In this document: positions 1-11,567 of the stretch, in pieces
How the letters are laid out: each line of letters starts with the position of its first letter
How positions within the stretch are numbered: position 1 is the first letter of the stretch
Assembly (NCBI RefSeq): GCF_029887935.1
Contig: NZ_JARXRO010000014.1
Span: 288,796-352,795 of the forward strand
Length of the DNA: 64,000 bases
Direction: 5' to 3'
Source of the DNA: Luteimonas kalidii
Lineage (GTDB): Bacteria > Pseudomonadota > Gammaproteobacteria > Xanthomonadales > Xanthomonadaceae
Program-made: the position numbers and the translations under genes
Notes under the pieces: model-generated
Database searches by the model: none
Told to the model about the DNA's origin: nothing
What the model saw: only the letters and a program-made list of their open reading frames with translations

Positions 1-1348
1 CGAACATCATCGGCAGGAACACCACGCAGTGGCACAGCGTGCCCGCCGAGAGCGCGATGGCCACGTGCCGGGTCCCGATGATCGAGGCCAGCGCCGGCTT
101 GTCCGGATATTTCTCGCGTTCCTGGTAGATGCTCTCGACCACTACCACGGCGTTGTCGACCAGCATGCCGACCGCCAGCAGCAGGCCCATCATCGAGATG
201 ATGTTGAGCGAGATGCCGGTGAAGTACATGAAACCGAGCGTCATGATGAAGCAGATCGGGATCGCCGTCGTCACCATCAGCGTCGACGGCCAGTGCCTCA
301 GGAACGCATACAGCACGATGATCGACAGTACCAGACCGATGCCTCCGGCCTCGGCCAGCGCCAGCAGCGATCCGGTCACCGCCTCGCCCTGGTCGTCGGT
401 GACCTCGATGCCCACGCCGCGCATGGCGGGATCCTGCTCGAGCACCCCGATCTCGGCGCGCACCGCGCGCGAGAGGTCGACCAGGTTCGCCGCGCGTTCC
501 TTGTAAATGTCCACGCCCACGCTCGGGCGGCCCTCGAGCTGACGCACGTAGCTCATCCGCTGCGGCTGCAGGTCGACGTCGGCGATGTCGGACAGGCGGG
601 TGCCGCGCTCGTCCAGGCGCAGGTCGCGCAGTTCCTGGATCGCCTGCAGTTCGCCGCGCGGTTGCACCCGCAGCCGCTGTCCCGATTCGGTGATCTGGCC
701 GGCGGATACGGAGAAGTTCGCCGCCTGCAGCCGCTGCACCAGGTCGTTCAGGGCCACGCCGTGCGCGCTGAGGCGATCCCTGTCGAGCGCGACCAGCACC
801 TCCTGCGCGGCCACCCCCTCGACTTCCACCCGGGCGACGCCCGGCAGCCGCTCCAGCCGCTGCTTGATGCTGCGCTCGATCAGATCCGCACGCGCGCTCA
901 GGTCAAGCTCGCTGGTCAGGCGCAGGCTCATCGCCTCGCGGTCGCTGGTGGTCCAGCGCTGGACGTAGTAACGGCGGAAGTCGTCGGGCAGCTCGTCGCG
1001 CACCGCGTCGATGCGTTCGCGCGCCTCGGAGGCGGCGATCGCGATGTCGCGGCTCCAGTCGCTGAATTCGACCTGGATCTGCCCGCCCTCGGCGTTGGCG
1101 CGCGAGTTCATCGACTTGATGCCGGGCATCGTCGCCAACGCCTCCTCGACCGGCCGCAGCAGGTTGCGCTCGACTTCCTCCGGCGTGGAGCCGGGGTACG
1201 GCAGGGAGACGAAGAAGAAGGGAATCGTGGCCTCGGGCTCGGCCTCGAGCGGCAGCCGGAACGAGGCGATCAGTCCGATCGCCACCATCGACACGAACAG
1301 CATGATCGTGGTGACCGGGCGGCGGATCGAGAGCTCGGTGATGTTCAT
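1..1348 (-). CDS. RND efflux transporter permease subunit (partial, N-terminal part)
   Basis: This is an inner-membrane proton-driven RND pump subunit of the HAE1/AcrB kind. About 449 residues are visible and the gene continues past the left edge. The start is the ATG ending at 1348, giving MNITELSIRRPVTT, the usual RND opening, followed by TM1 and a long periplasmic porter region. TM segments resume in the visible C-terminal part (LVLSIIVLYAFLRHWPST, then the SMMGLLLAVGMLVDNAVVVVE helix whose D and N/D residues form the proton relay in this family). It starts 3 bp after the stop of the neighbouring pump gene, so both belong to one operon with the adaptor at 4828-5964. Two different pump genes with one adaptor suggest a heteromeric MdtBC/MuxBC-like pump. 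The substrate cannot be told from sequence. Confidence 0.93.
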   Translation of the reverse strand, partial: MNITELSIRRPVTTIMLFVSMVAIGLIASFRLPLEAEPEATIPFFFVSLPYPGSTPEEVERNLLRPVEEALATMPGIKSMNSRANAEGGQIQVEFSDWSRDIAIAASEARERIDAVRDELPDDFRRYYVQRWTTSDREAMSLRLTSELDLSARADLIERSIKQRLERLPGVARVEVEGVAAQEVLVALDRDRLSAHGVALNDLVQRLQAANFSVSAGQITESGQRLRVQPRGELQAIQELRDLRLDERGTRLSDIADVDLQPQRMSYVRQLEGRPSVGVDIYKERAANLVDLSRAVRAEIGVLEQDPAMRGVGIEVTDDQGEAVTGSLLALAEAGGIGLVLSIIVLYAFLRHWPSTLMVTTAIPICFIMTLGFMYFTGISLNIISMMGLLLAVGMLVDNAVVVVESIYQEREKYPDKPALASIIGTRHVAIALSAGTLCHCVVFLPMMF

Positions 1349-1351
1349 CGC

Positions 1352-4827
<3,476 letters not shown>

Positions 4828-4828
<1 letters not shown>

Positions 4829-5964
4829 CAGTTGCCCGCCTGCGCCGCGTCGTCCTGCGCCGGCGCCGGCTTCGCGGCCACGGCGGCATCCTTCTCGCCG
4901 ATGACCTGAACCGCACTGCCTTCGCGCAGCGCCGCCTTGCCGGCCACCACCACCGCGTCGCCCTGCTTCAGGCCTTCGCGCACTTCGATCCAGCCGCCGT
5001 CGGCATAGCCCAGCTTCACCGCCACGCGCGCGGCCGTGCCGTCGCGCACCACGAACAGCGCGGGTTCGCCGCCGTCCTCCAGCAGCGCCGCGCGCGGGAC
5101 CACGAGGGCGTCGGCGCGCTGGTCGTAGTTGATCGACAGGCGGGTGAACATGCCCGGCTGCAGTTCACCGTCGCCGGCGAACGCGGCGATCACGCGGAAG
5201 GTCCCGGTACCGGTGTCGACCACGGGCGACACCCGATCCACGGTCCCGGCGAAACGCTTGCCCGGAAGCGCGTCGGCGACCAGTTCCACGCCCTGCCCGG
5301 GCTTGAGCTTGGCGATCTCGCGCTCGGGTACGTTGAGCGTGGCTTCCAGCCGGCTGGCGTCGACGATGCGGAAGATCGGGGAATTGATCTGGACGAAATT
5401 GCCCGGTTTGATGTCGCGCGAGGCGATCACGCCCGAGATCGGCGCCACCACCGTGGTGTAGGACAGTTCGAGATTGGCCAGCCGGTTCACCGCGCGCGCG
5501 TTTTCCAGGTCGAAGCGCAGCTGGTCCAGGTCGTTGGCGCTCACCATCTGCTGCGCCTCCAGTTGCCGTGCACGCGCATGGTTGGCCTCCAGCTTGCGCA
5601 GCTGGGCCGAACTCTGCGCCGCCTGCAGGCGCGCTCGGTCCGCGTCGAGGCGAACCAGCGGCTGGCCGGCGCGCACGGTCTGACCCTCCTCGGCCATTAC
5701 CTCCAGGGCCACGCCCGAGGTCTTGGCCACGACCTGCGACTCCGCGCGCGGCTCGAGGGTGGCGGTATTGGCGTAGCTGGCCGCGATCGCCCGGCGCGCC
5801 ACGCGCTCGACCTCGACCGGGATGGCATCGGGCCCCTTGTTCCCCTCGCCCTCCTTCGCCTGGGCGTCGCCGCCCCCCTTGCACGCGGACAGAAGCGCTG
5901 CGGTCGACAGCAGGGCAATGGCCAGGGCCGGCCGGACGCCGGGAAGGAAGCGGATCGTATGCAT
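4828..5964 (-). CDS. RND efflux periplasmic adaptor (membrane fusion lipoprotein)
   Basis: HlyD/AcrA-type membrane fusion protein, 378 aa, that links the inner-membrane pumps to an outer-membrane channel. I chose the ATG at 5964 (MHTIRFLPG) over a TTG 11 codons upstream, because it puts a lipoprotein signal at the N terminus: a hydrophobic stretch ending LLSAC, with Cys as the lipidated residue. A low-complexity Gly/Lys/Glu linker follows, then a barrel-sandwich half (EVMAEEGQTVRAGQPLVRLD), an alpha-hairpin rich in Gln/Ala/Leu (about residues 105-150), the second lipoyl half (VVAPISGVIASRDIKPGNFV) and the beta-barrel and membrane-proximal domains. It is the first gene of a three-gene operon. 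Confidence 0.94.
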
Positions 5965-6284
5965 GGAAGTGCCTGAGCCCCTATGGTGTTGTAGCAAGGT
6001 ATATCACCCGCACTGCGGGCGGCATCCGCCGAAGGTCATGGTGACTGCCGGCAACGTCCGATCTGGACGTCATCGTGGATGCCGACGTGACGCGATCCGT
6101 TGCAGCCGACGCGTTGCGCTGGCCCTTGGCTTCGCGGCGCCGCAGATGCGTGGATGCGCGGCAGGCGCGCACCATGCGTTAACACCCGGTGGACCGCAAG
6201 CTATACTGGCCCGATTGCGCGACGCCGGGCGTCGCCGATCGCGATACTCCAGCCAGACAGCCACCCAGGATTGCGGACCACTCC
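5965..6284. other. Divergent intergenic region between the RND operon and the cytochrome operon
   Basis: These 320 bp separate the leftward RND operon from the rightward cytochrome operon. The right part holds a good sigma-70 promoter (listed separately). On the minus strand an AT-rich patch, TATACC, sits about 35 bp upstream of the adaptor start and may be the -10 of the RND operon, but I see no convincing -35. No regulator gene is adjacent, so control of the pump cannot be inferred. No coding gene is supported here. Confidence 0.5.
6179..6207 (+). promoter_or_regulatory. Sigma-70 promoter of the cytochrome c operon
   Basis: TTAACA (6179-6184; 5 of 6 matches to TTGACA) and TATACT (6202-6207; 5 of 6 matches to TATAAT) are separated by exactly 17 bp. 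The expected transcription start is near 6214, about 70 bp before the ATG at 6285. It stands out in very GC-rich DNA. Confidence 0.75.
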
Positions 6285-6725
6285 ATGACGCGACCGTTGA
6301 CGATCGCCGCCGGCTTTGCCGTCGCCCTGCTCGCCCTGGCCTCGTTGCCAAGCACCGCCACTGCCCAGGAAGCCCCCGCGCCGGCGAGCGAGGACGCGGC
6401 GCCTGCCGCGAACGCGTCCGCTGCCCCGGCCGCGCCTGCGCCCGTTCCGGCCCCGGCTGCCGCCGCGCCTGCCGGCAATGCCGACACCGGTCGCCTGCTC
6501 ACCTACACCTGCCAGGGTTGCCACGGGATCGTCGGCTACAAGAACGTCTATCCGACCTACCACGTGCCCCGGATCGGTGGCCAGTCCGCGGTCTACCTCA
6601 CCAACGCGCTGAACGAGTACCGCAAGGGCACCCGGCAGCATCCGACCATGCAGGCCCAGGCGCAGAGTTTTTCCGACCAGGACATCGCCGATATCGCCGC
6701 CTTCCTGTCGGAGCTGACCCGATGA
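6285..6725 (+). CDS. Cytochrome c (c4/c5-like class I), exported
   Basis: Small periplasmic monohaem cytochrome c, 146 aa. The ATG at 6285 gives MTRPLTIAAGFAVALLALAS...ATAQ, a Sec signal peptide with an AxA-type cleavage region. An Ala/Pro-rich linker follows, then the haem-binding CQGCH motif and a C-terminal helix (SDQDIADIAAFLSEL) typical of cytochrome c4/c5 domains. A Met for axial ligation (HPTMQAQ) is present. Its stop overlaps the start of a second cytochrome (ATGA), so the two are co-translated and probably form a diheme-equivalent electron carrier pair. The terminal oxidase or reductase partner is not in the window. Confidence 0.92.
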   Translation: MTRPLTIAAGFAVALLALASLPSTATAQEAPAPASEDAAPAANASAAPAAPAPVPAPAAAAPAGNADTGRLLTYTCQGCHGIVGYKNVYPTYHVPRIGGQSAVYLTNALNEYRKGTRQHPTMQAQAQSFSDQDIADIAAFLSELTR

Positions 6726-7150
6726 TCCGTTCGATCCGATTCGGCCGTGTGGCCGCTGCTTCCCTGATCGTCTGCGCCCTGGTCGCGTGCGGCGGCGCCG
6801 ACGAAGCCCAGGGCCCGCAGGCCTCCGCATCCTCGTCGGCCGGGCTGCCCGACGGCCGCATCGCCGAAGGCGAAACCCAAGCCAATGCCAAGGGTCCTGC
6901 GACCGGCCAGTCCTGCATCGACTGCCACGGCGCCGACGGCAACGTGCCGCTGGACGCCAGCTATCCCAAGCTCGGTGGCCAGTACGCCGACTACCTGGCG
7001 CACGCGCTGCGGCAGTATCGCGACGGACGTCGCGAGCACGCGCTGATGTCGCAGCAGGCCTCGCACCTGACCGACCAGCAGATCGCCGACCTGGCGGCGT
7101 ACTTCGGCTCGCGCCCCTCGCAACTGCGCGACCTGCACGGCGTGCACTGA
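6722..7150 (+). CDS. Cytochrome c lipoprotein
   Basis: Second monohaem cytochrome c, 142 aa, overlapping the first by 4 bp. It carries a lipoprotein signal (hydrophobic run ending LVAC, lipidated Cys followed by GGAD), so it is expected to be membrane anchored, unlike its soluble partner. Its haem motif is CIDCH. The Met ligand lies in EHALMSQQ and the closing helix is TDQQIADLAAYFGS, the same architecture as the upstream gene, which suggests an old duplication. A soluble plus a lipid-anchored cytochrome in one operon fits electron delivery to a membrane oxidase. That role is inference. Confidence 0.92.
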   Translation: MIRSIRFGRVAAASLIVCALVACGGADEAQGPQASASSSAGLPDGRIAEGETQANAKGPATGQSCIDCHGADGNVPLDASYPKLGGQYADYLAHALRQYRDGRREHALMSQQASHLTDQQIADLAAYFGSRPSQLRDLHGVH

Positions 7151-7172
7151 CGGCTTCGCCAGCGTCCGACCG

Positions 7173-7203
7173 GAAGGCCCGCCGCGTGCGGGCCTTCTTT
7201 TTT
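7173..7203 (+). terminator. Intrinsic terminator of the cytochrome operon
   Basis: A perfect 10-bp stem (7173-7182 with 7188-7197, arms GAAGGCCCGC/GCGGGCCTTC), a 5-nt loop and six T residues (7198-7203), 22 bp after the stop codon. Confidence 0.9.
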
Positions 7204-7393
7204 GGGAACGCCTGCGGAATCGCCCGATGCACGGCAGGCCCGGGCGCACACGCCGGTTCTTCCCTGCCGGCGAGAGGTCTGGATCAGGATCCCCGCCGCC
7301 CTGCAGGCGTACACCGATTCGACCGGACGTGCCGGGGGGCCGCAGCGGCAGCGGACGAAGAACGACGCCTCGCAGCGCGCGCCCGGCAGGTGC

Positions 7394-9064
7394 TCAGGGA
7401 TTCGTCGCAGGCGCTGGCGCCAGGCTGTCTTGGTCTTCCTGGAGCTCGCGCTTGAACGGAACATCCGGCGGGCGGCGTGCCTCGGCCTCGACATCCAGCA
7501 TGTTCGGGTCCGAGAGGCCGCAGGCCCCGCCGAGCATCAGCATCGCCACGGTGCAGCGGATGCGCTTGCCGGTGCCGGGGATCGGGATCAGCACCTCCTT
7601 GATGCTGCGCCGGACCCATTCCTCCAGCAGCGTCTCGTGCGGCACCCAGAAGCGGTCGAACGCCGTCGGCTCGTAGCCGATCGGCGGCCGCTTGAGCCAG
7701 GTGCCCATGCGATCGATCTTTTCGAAGTCCTCGGTGATCGTGCCGGGCGGCAGCCCGCCGCCCGTGGCGCCGGTGTTGCCGGCCAGGCGCGGGCTGCCGT
7801 CGGCATTGAACAGGCCTCCGGGACTACCCGCCTGCCCGCCGGGCACGTTGCGGTCCGAATCGCCCCAGTCGTCGCCGCGACGCGGCGACGGCAGCGCACC
7901 CGGCGCCGGCGAGGAGGCCGGGCCCGCACCGGCGGTCGAGGCCGCAGGGGTCGCGCCCTCGCCGGCGTCGCGCGTCCCACCCGCGGCGGCTGCGGTCGAC
8001 GACGCCTGTCCGCTGGCGGACGGCGCGCCGTCGACACGGTTCGCGGTGCCCTGCGCCGTGCCCGCGGCGGGCGTCGGCGCGCGCAGCTCGATCGCACGCT
8101 CGGCGATGGCCGGGCCCTCGCGGCGCAGTTCAGGCGCGGCGTCGGCGATCGGCCTCGGCGCCCGCAGCGACACCTCGGGCGCGGGCGACGGCACTGCACG
8201 TTCGACGATCTCGACCTCGGGCTGATCCAGGTCGGGCACGCTGATCTCGCGTCGCGGCAGCGGCCGGACCTGCGGCGGCGGCGTCGCCAGCGGCACTTCG
8301 ACGACCCGGATCTCGGGCGCTGGAGCCTGCAGCTCCGGTGTGGGCAGCGCGCGCATCGGCGGCGCATCGATCCGCGGCGGCGCCAGCTGGAAATCCGAAT
8401 CCGGTTCGCTGGTCTCGGTCACCTCGAGCGGCTGCTCCACGACCGGTGGCGGAACCGCTTCGGGCACCGGCTCCACCTCGGCCACCGACGGCGGAGGTGC
8501 GGGTGGCGGCGGCTCGGGCGACGCAGCCGCCGGAGCCGCCGCAGCAGGGGCCTGGCTTGCGGCCACGGCCGGTGCCGGCTGCTCGGCCTGCTGGGTGCCG
8601 CCGCCCTCGGCCTCCGGCGTGCCCTCGCCGATGAACTCGACCTGGGTGATGGTCTCGCCGAGCCGCTCGGCCTCCTCTTCCCCGCTCGGGAAGCGCCCGA
8701 CCATGAACAGGATCATCAGCTGCAGCCAAAGCGCGTGCAGCAGCACCGACGAAACCATCGCGAACCGCCGGGTGCGCCGGTCCGGGGCAGGACGCTCGCG
8801 CCAATCGTGCCGCCACAGGCGCGCGAAAGCCTGCAGCCCGGTGAGCCGGCGATAGCCGGTGGCATGGAGCGGCTCGCGCAGCAGCAACACGCCGACCAGC
8901 GCATCGGGCACGGCCGCGATCGGACGGACGGGGCCGATGCGCGCGTTCGCGAACCAGGCATTCCAGCCGGGCGGCCACTCGCCAGGGGGACGCGGCGGAC
9001 GGATCGAGCGACCCTTGCGCAGCGCGCGCTGGACCGCCTCGATCAGGTCAGCGGACGAGAACAC
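7394..9064 (-). CDS. Proline/alanine-rich transmembrane protein ('transmembrane repetitive protein' type)
   Basis: 556 aa. The first 95 residues are a soluble cap rich in Trp/Arg, followed by one clear membrane helix (MVSSVLLHALWLQLMILFMVG, about residues 102-122). A very long low-complexity region of Pro, Ala and Glu follows (about 150-440), then a conserved-looking C-terminal domain (FEKIDRMGTWLKRPPIGYEPTAFDRFWVPHETLLEEWVRRSIKEV...) that ends with a Cys pair. The plan of one N-terminal helix plus a Pro-rich spacer recalls TonB-like spanning proteins. Similar proteins are annotated in Xanthomonadaceae as transmembrane repetitive proteins, and their function is unknown to me. The GTG start lies 15 bp after the nfuA stop, so it is likely co-transcribed with nfuA. 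Confidence 0.75.
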   Translation of the reverse strand: MFSSADLIEAVQRALRKGRSIRPPRPPGEWPPGWNAWFANARIGPVRPIAAVPDALVGVLLLREPLHATGYRRLTGLQAFARLWRHDWRERPAPDRRTRRFAMVSSVLLHALWLQLMILFMVGRFPSGEEEAERLGETITQVEFIGEGTPEAEGGGTQQAEQPAPAVAASQAPAAAAPAAASPEPPPPAPPPSVAEVEPVPEAVPPPVVEQPLEVTETSEPDSDFQLAPPRIDAPPMRALPTPELQAPAPEIRVVEVPLATPPPQVRPLPRREISVPDLDQPEVEIVERAVPSPAPEVSLRAPRPIADAAPELRREGPAIAERAIELRAPTPAAGTAQGTANRVDGAPSASGQASSTAAAAGGTRDAGEGATPAASTAGAGPASSPAPGALPSPRRGDDWGDSDRNVPGGQAGSPGGLFNADGSPRLAGNTGATGGGLPPGTITEDFEKIDRMGTWLKRPPIGYEPTAFDRFWVPHETLLEEWVRRSIKEVLIPIPGTGKRIRCTVAMLMLGGACGLSDPNMLDVEAEARRPPDVPFKRELQEDQDSLAPAPATNP

Positions 9065-9079
9065 CCCGCGCGCGGTCCG

Positions 9080-9673
9080 TCAGTCCGCGCCGCGGGGCAT
9101 GTAGGGCGCCGTCCCGGTGTCGTGGTCGGTCGCGTCGCGCACCGCCGTCACGCCCGGCACCTTCTCCATCAGCGTGCGCTCGATCCCCTGCTTGAGGGTC
9201 ACGTCGACCATCCCGCAACCATGGCAGCCGCCGCCGAAGCGCAGCACCACCACGCCGTCGGCGGTCACTTCCTGCAATGAAACGTGGCCGCGATGGGTGG
9301 CGAGCTGCGGGTTGATCTCCGATTCGATCAGCCAGCGCACGCGTTCGACCATCGAGGCCGATTCCGCGGGCACCTCGCCCTTGATCTTCGGCGCGCGGAT
9401 CTGCAGCTGGCCGCCGGTGGCGCGCGACTCGTAATCGATCTGCGCCCCGTCCAGGAACGGCGCGCTGGGCGCGTCCAGCCACAGGGTGAAGCCGTCGCAG
9501 TCGATCGACCACTCGTCGCCCCGCAGCTCGTCGGGTTCGGCGAACTCGAGCCGGACGTCGGCCTTGGGCGTGCCCGCGTGCACCGCGGCCAGGCGCACGC
9601 CGAGGCCGGGCAGTGCCTCGCGCTCGATCAGTTTGCGGAAATGCGCCTGGGCGTTGTCGGAGATCTGGATCAT
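9080..9673 (-). CDS. nfuA: Fe-S biogenesis protein NfuA
   Basis: Iron-sulfur cluster carrier that delivers 4Fe-4S clusters to apo-proteins under stress. It has 197 aa, as usual. The N-terminal degenerate A-type scaffold domain begins [16 protein letters not shown]. The C-terminal Nfu domain contains the cluster-binding CxxC in [19 protein letters not shown]. The start ATG is at 9673. It is first in a two-gene minus-strand unit with the Pro-rich membrane protein. Confidence 0.96.
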   Translation of the reverse strand: MIQISDNAQAHFRKLIEREALPGLGVRLAAVHAGTPKADVRLEFAEPDELRGDEWSIDCDGFTLWLDAPSAPFLDGAQIDYESRATGGQLQIRAPKIKGEVPAESASMVERVRWLIESEINPQLATHRGHVSLQEVTADGVVVLRFGGGCHGCGMVDVTLKQGIERTLMEKVPGVTAVRDATDHDTGTAPYMPRGAD

Positions 9674-9797
9674 GTTCGCTTCCGGGTTTGGACTATTCTA
9701 GGCCCAGCCCTGCGTGATGCCCGCACGCCACGCCGCGGCGGGTGCCCCTGCACACGATCCGTTCATGCGTGCCCAGCCCCCACAGGAGACCCCCGCC

Positions 9798-10139
9798 ATG
9801 TCGGACCTCGTCCCCCTCGTCCAGGCCCATTGCCTGCCGCGCCGCGGCGTCGAGCACCGTCTCGGCGAGGCGCGCGTGCGCGAACTGTTGCCGGAAGTGC
9901 CCGGCTGGGAACTGGCCGAGAACGGCCGCGCGCTGACCCGCACCTTCCGCTTCGACGACTACCACCGCACCATGGCGTTCGTGAACGCGCTGGCCTACAT
10001 CGCCCATCGCGAGGACCATCATCCCGACCTCGGCGTGCACTACGACCGCTGCGTGGTGCGCTACTCCACCCACGATGTCGGCGGGCTGAGCGAGAACGAC
10101 TTCATCTGCGCGGCCAAGACCGACGCGCTGGCGGCGTGA
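9798..10139 (+). CDS. 4a-hydroxytetrahydrobiopterin (pterin-4a-carbinolamine) dehydratase
   Basis: Recycles the pterin cofactor of phenylalanine hydroxylase by dehydrating 4a-hydroxytetrahydropterin. It has 113 aa. The fold signature is W-E followed by [53 protein letters not shown], with the catalytic His-His-Pro (EDHHPD) and the Thr-His-Asp segment. The ATG at 9798 is preceded by AGGAG (9784-9788). It is convergent with rluC with 12 bp between stops. Confidence 0.95.
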   Translation: MSDLVPLVQAHCLPRRGVEHRLGEARVRELLPEVPGWELAENGRALTRTFRFDDYHRTMAFVNALAYIAHREDHHPDLGVHYDRCVVRYSTHDVGGLSENDFICAAKTDALAA

Positions 10140-10151
10140 CCCCGGCGGGCC

Positions 10152-11129
10152 TCAGGCCAGACGGTCCAGGGCCTCGACCAGTTCCGGCACCAGCGGCGCG
10201 TTGAGCACGTAGGGCACCCGCCCCGCCTCGAGCGCGAATTCCAGCGAAGCCGCGTGCAGGAACAGGCGTTTGAGCCCGGCCTGCTCGCGCAGGCGCCGGT
10301 TGACGGCGGGATCGCCGTACTTGTCGTCGCCTGCCACCGGATGCCCGATATGTCCGGCATGGACGCGGATCTGGTGGGTACGGCCGGTTTCGATCCGTAC
10401 CTCGCAATAGGAGTGTCCGCCCCGGCGCTCGAGCACCCGGAAATGGCTCAGCGACGGCTTGCCATCGGGCTGCACCTGGACGTGGCGCTCGCCGCCCTGG
10501 CGCAGGCCCACGTGCAGCGCCGCGTCGACGCTCATCACCCCGTCGGGCATGCGCCCGGCCAGCAGGGCCAGGTAGCGCTTCCGGATCGAGCCGCCGCCGG
10601 CGCGGGGATCCTCGCGCATCAGCGCCTGCAGCTCACGCAGGGCCGAGCGCTTCTTGGCCACCACCATCAGGCCGGAGGTGTCCCGGTCCAGGCGGTGTAC
10701 CAGTTCCAGCGGCTCGCCCGGACGCAGCGCGCGCAGGGTCTCGATCACGCCGAAACCGATCCCGCTGCCGCCATGGCTGGCGATGCCGCTGGGCTTGCTG
10801 ATCGCCAGCAGCCGGGCGTCCTCGAACACGATGCTCGCCGCAAGCGCCTCCAGCAGGCCCCGGGCCGGCGCGCCGCGGTCCGCGGGCTCACCCAGGCGGA
10901 CCGGCGGGATCCGCACCTGGTCGCCGGCCTGGAGACGGGTCTCGGGTTTGGCCCGCCCTCCGTTCACGCGCACCTGGCCGCTGCGCACGATCTTGTAGAC
11001 CAGCGACTTCGGCGCCCCCTTGAGCTGGGACAGCAGGAAGTTGTCGAGCCGCTGGCCGGCACGTTCTCCGTCCACCGGGACGGTGCGTACGCCGCCGGTC
11101 GGGGCGGGCTGGGACCGGGCGTCATTCAT
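10152..11129 (-). CDS. rluC: 23S rRNA pseudouridine synthase RluC
   Basis: Converts uridines 955, 2504 and 2580 (E. coli numbering) of 23S rRNA to pseudouridine. It has 325 aa. An N-terminal S4 RNA-binding domain (RLDNFLLSQLKGAPKSLVYKIVRSGQVRVNG) is followed by the RluA-type catalytic domain with HRLDRDTSGLMVVAKK (catalytic Asp after HRL) and GRTHQIRVH. Lying divergent to rne is the classical rluC-rne arrangement of gammaproteobacteria and supports the assignment. Confidence 0.96.
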   Translation of the reverse strand: MNDARSQPAPTGGVRTVPVDGERAGQRLDNFLLSQLKGAPKSLVYKIVRSGQVRVNGGRAKPETRLQAGDQVRIPPVRLGEPADRGAPARGLLEALAASIVFEDARLLAISKPSGIASHGGSGIGFGVIETLRALRPGEPLELVHRLDRDTSGLMVVAKKRSALRELQALMREDPRAGGGSIRKRYLALLAGRMPDGVMSVDAALHVGLRQGGERHVQVQPDGKPSLSHFRVLERRGGHSYCEVRIETGRTHQIRVHAGHIGHPVAGDDKYGDPAVNRRLREQAGLKRLFLHAASLEFALEAGRVPYVLNAPLVPELVEALDRLA

Positions 11130-11567
11130 TCTCGGGCTTTATCTGATACACTCGGCGGGCGAGATAAGGTGCTGATTTCGCTGGAAGATCCCGGGCCGAA
11201 AGCCCGCCTTCCGCGAGACCCGGGCCAGTACGCGGCCACCGCCCTCGGGGCGGCCATGTTAGCGGCTGGACGGCAGTCCCGGATATCGCCCGTTGCGAAG
11301 GCAGCGGTGCTGAACATGTCCCGCGCGGCGCGAGAGCCGGCCCCGACAGGCCGTCCCGAGGCAGCCGCCGGCCCTGCAACACTTTTTTGATTGAAGCGCT
11401 CCCGCGGTCCGCCGTGGTGTCGTAGCGCTGGAAACCCGGGATCGCCGCTGCGCTTGCGCGGCTGGCGGCCAACCGAAGCTCCAGGCGAAACGCCCCGGCG
11501 TTCCGCGCGCCTGCTCCCGCTCGCCTGAACGAGGCACGGGGCAGCGGACAGCGCAAGGAACGCAACC
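11130..11567 (+). promoter_or_regulatory. Long rne leader region (438 bp) between rluC and rne
   Basis: A non-coding 438-bp gap. In enterobacteria the rne 5' UTR is about 360 nt and mediates feedback control, because RNase E cleaves its own leader. The same location and a similar length suggest the same here, but I did not verify conserved hairpins. A candidate extended -10 (TG followed by TACACT at 11147-11152) with a poor -35 near 11125 would give a leader of about 410 nt. No ORF in the gap looks real. Confidence 0.45.
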